The notes beneath the pieces are model-generated. The model saw nothing but the letters and a program-made list of their open reading frames with translations, was not told the DNA's origin and did not search any database. From Ferribacterium limneticum (GTDB taxonomy: Bacteria; Pseudomonadota; Gammaproteobacteria; Burkholderiales; Rhodocyclaceae): a stretch of 64,000 nt of DNA. This document shows positions 8,050-15,384 of the stretch, in pieces. Where the stretch lies: assembly GCF_020510585.1 (NCBI RefSeq), contig NZ_CP075190.1, forward strand, positions 685,001 through 749,000, in the 5' to 3' direction. How positions within the stretch are numbered: position 1 is the stretch's first letter; each line of letters opens with the position of its first letter. Made by a program: the position numbers and the translations under genes.

Positions 8050-8843
8050 AGATGTCCGCCTGATATTGGCAATCCGGGAGCCACCAACTCGCTCTCCTCA
8101 TCCAGAACAGAAGGACGTAGCGCGCTCCATCCGGCAGGGCGCCGAAATTGTGCCCGACTCCCGAGGCGGGCAATAACATCGGATGTCCTGAACCACAGGC
8201 GTTTTACCAGCGCGACGGTTTCGCGCTCAAAAAGGTGGCCGCGCTTGAAGACCTGCGCGGACTCCGGCAACAATGCGCCGATCTCGACGCAGGTGTTCTC
8301 CAGATTTGTCATGAGTGCCTGGAGGCGTTCCTCCGGCAATGGATTGGGTTCGGAGGATGGCGTCGGCGTATCCGCCGGCATGGCCGGCTGCATGCTGGAT
8401 AGCAGAGGTAAGGAGGCATCCAGGAGGTCGGCGAGGAGTTGCTGCAGTTCCGGGCGGTCGATGAGTTCGTTGTACGCCGGCAGGCTGGGGATGGCCTCGA
8501 TATTCTGGGCGGCCCAGCGTAGGGCGTTCTCGATGTTCTGCTGATTTCGACGGGCGGTCTCTTCGGCTTCACGCTGGCGCGCGGGAATCAGAACCTCAGT
8601 CTCGATGCGCTGCATGAGTACTTGGTACCGCTCAGGACGTCCTGTGGTCGCGGCTCTGAGCAATGATTCGAAGCCCGCAGGTATCTCGGTGGCGGTGATT
8701 GGAAACGAGGCGAGATACGACTGAGACGATGCACCACTGCCATCGGGCAGGTGGACATACTTATTCGAATAGAGCATCACGCTCGTCCGGTTGAGTTTGA
8801 GTGAGATGGACGTCGGCTGCATCAAGGGTGGGTTGTCTGGCAT
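8043..8843 (-). CDS. Hypothetical protein of the accessory element
   Basis: 266 residues, not recognised. Soluble: no signal peptide or membrane segment. A central stretch (about 90-190) is rich in Glu, Gln, Arg and Leu (RQREAEETARRNQQNIEN) and probably helical or coiled-coil; it is followed by a Pro/Ser-rich linker (PADTPTPSSEPNPLPEE). The start at 8843 is chosen because GAGGA precedes it by eight bases; a longer frame to 8981 lacks such a site. Convergent with hipA, its stop lying inside the right hip-flanking repeat. Function unknown. Confidence 0.65.
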   Translation of the reverse strand: MPDNPPLMQPTSISLKLNRTSVMLYSNKYVHLPDGSGASSQSYLASFPITATEIPAGFESLLRAATTGRPERYQVLMQRIETEVLIPARQREAEETARRNQQNIENALRWAAQNIEAIPSLPAYNELIDRPELQQLLADLLDASLPLLSSMQPAMPADTPTPSSEPNPLPEERLQALMTNLENTCVEIGALLPESAQVFKRGHLFERETVALVKRLWFRTSDVIARLGSRAQFRRPAGWSALRPSVLDEESELVAPGLPISGGHLY

Positions 8844-9330
8844 CAGTGATTCCTCGCTTGGTTGATGCCCTGTATAGCGATTCGCCTCAACGTTTTCGTT
8901 CAGCCAGGTGGTGGAGGCCTGGTGGCACAGTTCTGCTTGGGTGATCCTGCGAGTGAGATGGCCCTTGCGAGGAGGACTCACCGTGTCGATGAGTGGGTGA
9001 GAGAGTGTGCACCCGGCATGTCAACAGGGGTGAAAACCGCGCTTGCTTTGGTCAAACTCTGGGGCAAGCTGAGAGTCAGCCCGGTAGTCTTGCCGGCGGT
9101 AGTATCTACTGGCCGGGGTTCCCGGCAACCGGCCTTTGAGGGCAGTCCGGTTGCTCCTGATGGGAGCCCTGTGCAATCCATTCGGCAAACTCGCACTGCA
9201 CGACGAGCCTGAGAACCCAAGGCTCCAGATAGAGCTGAGAGGCTTGCCTAATTGTGAGGGCTCCCGGACCCCATGGTACGACAGAGGGCTACTCCGATGA
9301 ATGGGCTGGGCTATTCGCTGTTCCCACTAG
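8844..9330. other. Intergenic region without recognisable gene
   Basis: Roughly 490 bases. GC-rich and rich in short inverted repeats, e.g. CCGGCGGTAG...CTGGCCGG near 9096-9120. Frames on both strands lack binding sites and domain resemblance. Confidence 0.5.
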
Positions 9331-9966
9331 CTAACGTGCTGTGAGTTGCATTGGTTCTCCGTGACTCATCTTTTGCACGTGGAAAATCACCGGAAGCTCT
9401 CCCGCATTTCCTCGGCGTCTGGCTTCCTGATACAAGCTCCAGGTTTGTTGCCGTACCCCATGGAAGCCTGGTTGACGCGAAAGTCGCTCCAGCCACCCCT
9501 GTAGGGCTTTTTCATTGCGCAGGCCCGAGAGGGAGGCCAGTAATACATAGTGTTCGGCCATTTCGACTTTCGGACGGCGCCAAGTCCAACTTGTACGCCC
9601 ACGGGTTGGGTAGCGCACCAGTTCGTAGCCCAGCCAGTTGAGGCGAGATTTGCTGGTGACCGATAGCCAGTCTTCTTGCTCCAGGCCGTTGCCCTCCGTG
9701 GCGAGCAATAGCCAATGCACAATCTCGGCGTTTTCCGGCCAGTACAGGACCAGAAGGGCATTGGCGTCCCCCCGCCGTTTTCTGACCAAGCGCTGCGCTG
9801 GCGTGGCGCCGATAGCGTAGCGGGCGTGGAACTTGTGGGCGAGGCGCTCAGCCTTGGCGGCCCGGATGGTGCCCGAGGTGTACCGTTGGTAGCCGCGTGG
9901 GACCAAATCCAGAATACGACTCAGGGCGGCGGTTTTGCTACGCGAGACAGGTGTGGTGGTAGGCAT
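9331..9966 (-). CDS. Hypothetical protein of the accessory element
   Basis: 211 residues, basic, no recognised domain. N-terminus MPTTTPVSRSKTAALSRILD, then an Arg/Lys-rich segment (AKAERLAHKFHARYAIG) and a Trp-rich middle (RTSWTWRRPKVEMAEHY), suggesting nucleic-acid contact, but this is only composition. Its start codon lies inside one arm of the 19-bp inverted repeat at 9965-10020, which could regulate it. Neighbours on both sides are noncoding. Confidence 0.6.
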   Translation of the reverse strand: MPTTTPVSRSKTAALSRILDLVPRGYQRYTSGTIRAAKAERLAHKFHARYAIGATPAQRLVRKRRGDANALLVLYWPENAEIVHWLLLATEGNGLEQEDWLSVTSKSRLNWLGYELVRYPTRGRTSWTWRRPKVEMAEHYVLLASLSGLRNEKALQGWLERLSRQPGFHGVRQQTWSLYQEARRRGNAGELPVIFHVQKMSHGEPMQLTAR

Positions 9967-10020
9967 TGGTGCGGGATTCCTATTTGGGATTGATACCCCG
10001 TATAGGAATCCCGCACCAAT
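9965..10020. repeat. 19-bp perfect inverted repeat with 18-bp spacer
   Basis: ATTGGTGCGGGATTCCTAT (9965-9983) and its exact complement (10002-10020). The left arm covers the start codon of the minus-strand gene ending at 9966. As DNA it could be an operator or recombination site; as RNA a strong hairpin at the extreme 5' end of that mRNA. Confidence 0.7.
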
Positions 10021-10134
10021 GCAGTGTGATTTGTTGTGGCGTAGTCACACATATTGATGTTCCACGCAAAAATGGCGGCAATCGCTATACCAACCTGGAC
10101 ACAAGCGTGCTGACGATGAAGATCGTCTGCGTGC

Positions 10135-11190
10135 GCATGCTGCGGCGTTCTGCCCAAAGCAACTGCCCGGCAGGGCGGGTGTTTCGGGCAGAACGCCAAC
10201 TGCAAACACACTGGCCGCAAGGCCACGTCGGGTCGCCAACCCGACAGGCAGAGGATCGCCATTCCTTTGTCAAGCAAACGCTGAAGCGCAGTGCCTCTAA
10301 TCAGGCTCGCTGCGCTACGCTGGGCGCTCGGGGGTGTAACTCCCCCGTTCGACCCAATCGCACGTCCCGACTGACTGCCAGGCAACGACCGGTCAGACCC
10401 GGGCAAGAGGACACGAGGTTGGGCGACCGTGAAACGGCACTCGAGAGGAAATGCTCGAGCGACCTGGTTGCACGCGAAAGTCGGTGAAGTCCGACTCGGG
10501 GGGCATATCGGAAGAGTGCAACCCGTGCCGCACAGGATGGCTTTTGAGCGCGTCGCAAGGCGTGAGGGTATCAAGGCGAAAGCTGGCGATACCGGCACCT
10601 GGAGAAATCCGGGGTCAATGGATAGCTCAAACCTGTAACGGCACCCAGAAGGGTGCTGTGCGGAGAAATACAAAGCCATAAGCATTGAGCTGTGGTTCGT
10701 CGTCGATGACGTACGTAACGAGTACCTGAGCCGCTATGGAACATCGGGCCGGGGAAATCTACGGAAAGCCGGAAGGCTAGTTACGTTACTGAGACAGTGG
10801 CGTTGTATTTCGCAGTAGCTGCAATCTAAATGGGGAGCCTCCCTGACGACACCAACGGGTGGCACCGTGGTGGGTGAAGCAGGGAGGGGGAGACTCGGTG
10901 AATAGGGTTTGACCGACAGGACGATACGACCGAAGTCCGTCGGGAACTGTGCAAGCAGTGGCGAGGGTGGCACCTTGTCCCGAAAGCCGGGAGCGTTTGC
11001 GAAAGTGTGCTCCCCGAGAGGGGAGATATTGGGCTTGGCAGCCCGTTGCAGTATGGCCTCCTGAGCCGCTTGGCGGCGGTTCAGGGGACAACATCGTTTG
11101 GCGACGATGTGAGCGTAAAAGGGGTTTGGCATTATGCCGAACGTTATTCAATATCACTTCGGGCACCCCGCGATTGCGGGGTGCCTGTCT
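10135..11190 (+). ncRNA. Candidate large structured RNA (group II intron-like or unknown family)
   Basis: About 1.05 kb without a credible gene but packed with consecutive hairpins: 10144-10155/10186-10197 (12 bp perfect), 10227-10233/10239-10245, 10440-10445/10454-10459, 10567-10572/10588-10593, 10640-10646/10651-10657 (AGAA loop), 10838-10845/10880-10887, 10913-10922/10935-10943, 10989-10994/11009-11014 (enclosing GCGAAAGT), 11060-11069/11074-11085 (GAGCCGC-TTGG-CGGCGGTTC), 11091-11097/11104-11110, and a terminator-like GGCACCCCGC-GATT-GCGGGGTGCC at 11162-11185. GNRA-type GAAA loops recur. The element GGGGGTGTAACTCCCCC near 10339 and the GAGCCG...CGGTTC ends recall group II intron domains, but there is no reverse transcriptase and no canonical 34-nt domain V. 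Strand inferred from loop sequences and the terminal hairpin. Exact ends unknown. Confidence 0.45.
11162..11185 (+). terminator. Strong hairpin closing the structured region
   Basis: Ten-pair stem GGCACCCCGC/GCGGGGTGCC with loop GATT, followed by TGTCTTTG. T-run is poor, so a terminator call is tentative. Confidence 0.45.
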
Positions 11191-11455
11191 TTGATCGCGA
11201 GTTCTCGTCTTGACAGTCGGGGGCGCAGCAACCGACACTTGCCGAACTGCTGAAACAACAGCAGCCGGGGGTGAGAGCCCGATATTGGAGTTCGACCAGA
11301 GGCAGCGTCTTGCCTGTCCTCTGTCGTCTGGTGCGCCTATGGGCGGCCGGGCGAGGGGAGCCTTGTGCTCGCCGGTGCTCCATCGGTCTCTCAACCTTCG
11401 TTTCGGTCGCCCACCCCGATTGAGAGCGGGAGGGAATCAACTACAGGAGCGCATC

Positions 11456-11761
11456 ATGACCCAAGCCCAATTGCCGGCAGTGCCCGGTTTTACCACGGCG
11501 AATACAGAAACTGAACTAATTCGAAGTGGAAATAAATTCAAGGTGCATATCAACGATAAGGTCCCGATTGGGGACGCGTTAAGCGAGGTGCAGTCGCTTT
11601 GCGGCTGTATCGCCGAGATTGATGCCGCTGTCCGTGCGGGTCAGCTTTCCCCCACGAGCGCAAAGGTGAGCATGATCTACATGCTGGGTATGGCTCAGTC
11701 GATTTTGACGGCGGTCACGAATGGCGTCTGGCAGTACAAAGTCGATGGGAAATCTTGGTAG
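11456..11761 (+). CDS. Small hypothetical protein, DUF3077-like
   Basis: 101 residues. The layout, a short polar N-terminus, a segment around PIGDALSEVQSLCGCIAEID and a hydrophobic helix region SMIYMLGMAQSILTAV, resembles DUF3077-type proteins found beside accessory elements in Pseudomonas and related bacteria; function unknown. The ATG at 11456 is preceded by AGGAG six bases upstream, which decides the start over the longer open frame. First of three short plus-strand genes following the structured region, and preceded by about 270 bases of further GC-rich, hairpin-prone leader (11190-11455). Confidence 0.65.
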   Translation: MTQAQLPAVPGFTTANTETELIRSGNKFKVHINDKVPIGDALSEVQSLCGCIAEIDAAVRAGQLSPTSAKVSMIYMLGMAQSILTAVTNGVWQYKVDGKSW

Positions 11762-11868
11762 AGGCGCTCGGCGTATTCGCGCACCTTGCGCCAAGTGTCG
11801 GTTGATGGCGTGAGTCCTGTTTCGTGTGCTGAATACACAGGGCTATCCAACTGAACCTCCAATAAACG

Positions 11869-11900
11869 GATCGCCACGGGCGTAGCTTCCCGTGGCGATC
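11869..11900. repeat. 12-bp inverted repeat between two small genes
   Basis: GATCGCCACGGG (11869-11880) and CCCGTGGCGATC (11889-11900), loop of eight. A terminator or attenuator ahead of the gene at 11922 is possible; no T-run. Confidence 0.55.
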
Positions 11901-11921
11901 TATCGGCTGAAGGGATTGATC

Positions 11922-12269
11922 ATGTCTGATGTCACAACGTCCGTTCCGAACGACTTTCCGCGCCCCGTGATTTCTGCCGTCGCTGGGGTTCAGCCAAAAT
12001 TGGCTGTCCGCCTTGTCGATGGGCAATACGTCGCAGGTATGACTGACGCGGAACTGTATGAGCGTTATGCCGGGTGTGAAGACCTGGCCCAGCAACTTGC
12101 GGATTATTGTCGTCGGAAGGAGCGGGAACATCCCGAGTGGTCCAGGACCTTCAACCTGGAGCGCGCAAGGCGTGGTGTCGCAACGAAAGTTGACTCCGGG
12201 CGATGGGAGTTTTCCAGTGCTGAGCTGGAATGGCTTATGCGACGCTGTGCGGTATTGCTTGGCGGGTGA
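11922..12269 (+). CDS. Hypothetical protein of the accessory element
   Basis: 115 residues, soluble, charged, no recognised domain. Features: VAGMTDAELYERYAGCEDLAQQLADYCRRKEREHPEW is helix-prone only in part; the C-terminus AELEWLMRRCAVLLGG is amphipathic. The ATG at 11922 follows AAGGGA. Lies between the DUF3077-like gene and the HTH gene, same strand, separated from the former by a strong inverted repeat. Function unknown. Confidence 0.6.
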   Translation: MSDVTTSVPNDFPRPVISAVAGVQPKLAVRLVDGQYVAGMTDAELYERYAGCEDLAQQLADYCRRKEREHPEWSRTFNLERARRGVATKVDSGRWEFSSAELEWLMRRCAVLLGG

Positions 12270-12462
12270 GGAGGGGAGCATTTTGCTTTCCCAGTGATGA
12301 CCTGACGTAGTAGCCATGTGCTGTAGTTTCCCGTTGGTTCAAACGGGTTAGAGTGAAGCCGCCAAAACTCCAAAAAAATGCCTCAATGGCTATACAGGGT
12401 GAGTTTCAGTTGGTTTTTACCAAATGAGGGCTCGACCAAGGACATTTTTTAGGAGTTTAGTG

Positions 12463-12945
12463 ATGAATGTAATTCTCTTCCCCGCTCCTGCATCGCCTGC
12501 CATTACTCTGTCCGAATCTCTGGATGCTGTTGTGGTAAAGCGAGGCCGGAGACCCGGTGTCAAGACTGTCTCCCCGGAGACGAATCAGCGTCGCCGCCAG
12601 TGGCTGCTAGCGGTTATGGAGTCGCCTTGTGCAAATGCGGAACTCTGCCGGCAGCTGGAGGCGCCAGACTCATTCGTTTCTCATCTGCTGTCGGGGCGTA
12701 GGACGTTTACCAACGCCTTGGCGAGGCGGATTGAGGCGGTGCTCGGCCTCACGAGTGGTGCGATTGATGCAGCTATGTTCCCGCGGCCTATTGCCCACCG
12801 ATGTGATGATGATCCCAAGCCTGAACGGGTTTTGGATGATTCAATCGAGAAGGCACTATTGGGAATGCTCAATACGGCAATCCATCAGGGCCGGGTAGGC
12901 AATCTGGAAGCGCTGCAATTGCTGACGTTAATCATAGCGATGTAA
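12463..12945 (+). CDS. Putative small DNA-binding (HTH) protein
   Basis: 160 residues. Residues about 60-100 (AELCRQLEAPDSFVSHLLSG, then RRTFTNALARRIEAVLGL) have the spacing of an XRE/lambda-repressor-like helix-turn-helix; the first 45 residues and the C-terminus show nothing known. AGGAG lies seven bases before ATG 12463. Possible regulator of the accessory element. Followed by a good terminator. Upstream dyads CCCGTT/AACGGG (12330-12347) and TTGGT/ACCAA (12410-12423) may be regulatory. Confidence 0.6.
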   Translation: MNVILFPAPASPAITLSESLDAVVVKRGRRPGVKTVSPETNQRRRQWLLAVMESPCANAELCRQLEAPDSFVSHLLSGRRTFTNALARRIEAVLGLTSGAIDAAMFPRPIAHRCDDDPKPERVLDDSIEKALLGMLNTAIHQGRVGNLEALQLLTLIIAM

Positions 12946-12950
12946 ATTTT

Positions 12951-12975
12951 GGCCCGACACTGTCGGGCCATTTTT
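12951..12975 (+). terminator. Rho-independent terminator
   Basis: GGCCCGAC-ACT-GTCGGGCC stem followed by ATTTTT, six bases after the HTH gene stop. Confidence 0.85.
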
Positions 12976-13049
12976 CTGATCTGCATTTTGGGTTTTTGCC
13001 ATGCATCGATAGATTCCAGATAGCTTGGCCCGATACCTTCACCGGGGGC

Positions 13050-13495
13050 GTAGCGGATGTGATCGAACGTTTGCATTGGTGCACGTGGACCATTGAAGTC
13101 TGGCTCCGCGTGCAGAAGACAGTGTGTCGGATTGAATCATGTCAGCTGGAAACGGCAGACCGACTGGCGGTAGCGCTGACGCTGTATTCGATCATCGCGT
13201 GGCGCATCTTGTACGCCACCATGCTGGCGAGGGTAGCCCCTGATTTACCATGCACGGTCGTCCTCAGGAAAGAGGAATGACAAGCGCAGTACCGTAACGT
13301 CAACCGAGTATCCGAGCCAACTGCCACCCCAACTTCACTGCGGGGAAGCCGTTCTATAGATTGCCAAGCTTGGCGGATTCCTGGCGCAAAAAGTGATGGT
13401 GGCCCGGAACTGCAAGTCTCTGGCGAGGATTTCTATGCTTGCCCTACATCACCGATATGTTTCTGATCATGCGACGGACCGAATAAGTTGTGGGT
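13050..13495 (+). pseudogene. Decayed IS4-family (Tn5-type) transposase, C-terminal remnant
   Basis: The frame VIERLHWCTWTIEVWLRVQK, TVCRIESCQLETADRLAVAL and AWRILYATMLARVAPDLPCT matches the C-terminal end of Tn5-like IS4 transposases (around the YREK-type region and the RIExxxLExxxRL block). It hits a TGA directly after VLRKEE (13277-13279). The continuation RVSEPTATPTSLR and then IAKLGGFLAQK appears in different frames, so at least one stop and one or two frameshifts separate it from a functional gene. No N-terminal part and no terminal repeats were found. Homologous to the remnant at 32.0-32.24 kb in opposite orientation. Confidence 0.8.
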
Positions 13496-13562
13496 AAATA
13501 TCAGGGCTTTGCCGGGAGGTACTTACCCAGCCGAGGGCAAGTATTTCTTCATACACTGCCTC

Positions 13563-14027
13563 TCAATCAGATGCTTCGTTGGCAACATCACTGCGCATCG
13601 AAAGCAGATTGGTTTTTACATGGGATAGTAAATTTGTAAGTGTCAATCGATCTTGTTCAGACAACCCTTTTAGGATCAATTCGCTCATCTCGTGACTTTT
13701 GACCCTTAGCTCTTTAATGAGCTGCTGGCCATCCTTTGATAGGTATATCCGTTTGACCCTACGATCAACAGGGTCGGCACGCCGCTCTAGCAGTCGAGAT
13801 GCCTCCAAGCGGTCGATCAGGCCCCCCAACGAAGCCTTGCCAAGTTCAAGAACTGCCGCCAAGTCAGTTTGAATCATGCCATCGTGTCGAGACAGATAGG
13901 CCAAAATCCACCACTGAGAACGCGTGACACCAAGAGGTTTCACAAAGTCATCAAAGACAATTCGTCGAAGTCTTGAGACATCATGCATCAAAAATCCCAA
14001 ACGAATATCCCAGTTTTCTTCAACCAT
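13563..14027 (-). CDS. MarR-family transcriptional regulator
   Basis: 154-residue winged-helix repressor. Core helix-turn-helix QTDLAAVLELGKASLGGLID near residues 53-72, wing RRADPVDRRVKRIYLSKDG; these are the MarR hallmarks, including the DxRxxR wing motif (DRRVKR). ATG 14027 has GGAG upstream. A 26-bp perfect dyad at 14122-14147 lies 95 bases upstream and is the likely operator. About 70% identical by eye to the second MarR at 19.3-19.9 kb. Aromatic or CoA-ester ligands are common in this family; the ligand here is unknown. Confidence 0.9.
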   Translation of the reverse strand: MVEENWDIRLGFLMHDVSRLRRIVFDDFVKPLGVTRSQWWILAYLSRHDGMIQTDLAAVLELGKASLGGLIDRLEASRLLERRADPVDRRVKRIYLSKDGQQLIKELRVKSHEMSELILKGLSEQDRLTLTNLLSHVKTNLLSMRSDVANEASD

Positions 14028-14121
14028 GAGTTCTCCAAAACCTTTGGTGTTCGACGGATTTCTTAAGCGTAGAAGATGTCAAGTGCAATCAATCATCTAA
14101 TGGCATCGGGAAATCTTCGAT

Positions 14122-14147
14122 GTAATCGTATTGACACATACGATTAC
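14122..14147. promoter_or_regulatory. Perfect palindrome, probable MarR operator
   Basis: GTAATCGTAT (14122-14131) and ATACGATTAC (14138-14147) separated by TGACAC. It stands between the minus-strand marR and the plus-strand genes, so it could control both directions. Confidence 0.65.
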
Positions 14148-14294
14148 TTGATCTAATCTGACTTTGTTGGTAACAAAAAATAATAGAGGACGACTGTAGG
14201 TTATGTCAAAACTCTAGTAATGCCTGAAGGATTTCCTTGGTAAGCCGTGGAAACCCATATTTTGAGCATGTTATCGCATCAGGAGGAGATTGAG

Positions 14295-14483
14295 ATGAAG
14301 CTATTGCAGGAAATATTGGTTATCGCCATTTGTGGATTTGCGGTGCTGATGCTGCTTTACGGATCTTTCAGCAAACAAGACTCCTTGCTTTGGGAAATGG
14401 GTGTTTGTATTTCTGATCAAGTTGGTTGCGTATCGCAGCACCAATTACAAATGTTGATAACAACTAGGGGGTTAATATTTTGA
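14295..14483 (+). CDS. Possible small single-span membrane protein
   Basis: 62 codons starting MKLLQEILVIAICGFAVLML, a good single transmembrane helix, followed by a short polar tail. The ATG at 14295 has a very strong AGGAGGAG seven bases upstream, which is the main support. No homologue recognised. It lies downstream of the MarR palindrome and upstream of an IS5-type scar, so the C-terminus could be rearranged. Confidence 0.4.
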   Translation: MKLLQEILVIAICGFAVLMLLYGSFSKQDSLLWEMGVCISDQVGCVSQHQLQMLITTRGLIF

Positions 14484-14689
14484 TATGTAAGACCCTGTGG
14501 AAAACGAGATGTCTCATCACTTTCAGTGAACACGAAAACTAGAGTTCTCGGGGATGCGCCGATCTATTCCAAGAGCATATGCGTTATTACTCTAATTTGA
14601 GAAAATATGGTTTGTCAGGTGCTTGATTGACCCTGACCTAAAGTGAGTGTGCAAACGAGCTTTTATGAATTGGAATACGCGTCGAAGAA

Positions 14690-14985
14690 GAAGTCGGCGC
14701 TCCGAGATCGTTTTCTGGTGCGTAAAACCGTGAGCGATTCTGGATAGGATGAGTGCACCGTTCTATCCGAGCAGCGGAGGCCGGGGATGACTAATGATTT
14801 GTCAGGCCAGCATGCTGCGCATATACGTTGTTTTGCTATGTTTTGGTCTCTCTCTGGTGAAGAGATTGAGGACGCGCTCTGCAACAGCTAGGCCGTTCGC
14901 CGCTTCGTCGGTATTGATCTGAGCCGTGAGTCGGCGCCTGACGCGATGACGCTCTTGAACATCGGTCACCTAGGCGGAAACGCCA
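14690..14985 (+). pseudogene. Decayed IS5-family transposase N-terminal remnant
   Basis: Frames across this stretch read YPSSGGRG, then SMLRIYVVLLC, then FWSLSGEEIEDALCNS, stop, AVRRFVGIDLSRESAPDA, MTLLNIGHL. These match, in order, the N-terminal domain of IS5-type transposases (typical text: GRPPxxLETMLRIYFLQ, LSDEALEDALYDS, RRFxGIDL, APDATTLLxFRHL). They are broken by frameshifts and an in-frame TAG at about 14889. No catalytic domain follows. An IS scar, not a gene. Confidence 0.7.
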
Positions 14986-15384
14986 GCGACATTCGCAGGC
15001 ATAAGAGTTGTTCCATGGTGAAAAGCAGCCCACCTTTGGTGAGACTATTTTCCGGGGGCTCGGTTTGAGCAAGGCGTTCTCGCCTCTCAGGTCTTCTGCA
15101 ACTTGTGATACGCCAATGGGGCATCTAGCAACTCCTTAAGTGCTGTTGCATCTCGATGGTCATTACCGTATCAAGCGATGTGCATTGGTAGTTGATTGAA
15201 ACTGTATTGTAGCATAATATATTACGAGCGCGTGTGAATGGGCTCGTCCCCATTGTGGCTTCTTAGTGATCTCGGAAAGATTGTGCCGTGGATATGGTGT
15301 TCTCCTTGCCAACATCGCCACCGCCTGAAATTTTTAGAAACTAAAAAAGTGGCGCTACGGATTTTTTCGGAAAGGAAGTTTGCA
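14986..15384. other. Intergenic region upstream of the FAD oxidoreductase
   Basis: Nothing coding recognised. Contains one copy of the GCATACC-type motif at 15202-15223 and presumably the promoter of the gene at 15385. Confidence 0.5.
15202..15223 (+). promoter_or_regulatory. Shared promoter motif 1, copy A
   Basis: Reads TGTATTGTAGCATAATATAT; aligns with four other copies (21671, 40301, 45794, 46111) on a GCATA core. About 160-180 bases upstream of the FAD oxidoreductase start. Confidence 0.4.

Noticed and set aside
9966..10685. Plus (173 codons) and minus (254 codons) frames in 9.9-10.7 kb
   Set aside because: Composition is that of GC-rich hairpin DNA; no binding sites; frames overlap the structured region on both strands.
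10786..11394. 202-codon minus-strand frame over the structured region
   Set aside because: No binding site or domain; better explained by folded noncoding DNA.
13142..13327. Minus-strand frame whose text recurs at 32.1 kb (CHSSF..RTTVHGK)
   Set aside because: The recurrence comes from the shared transposase on the opposite strand; this frame is its antisense.
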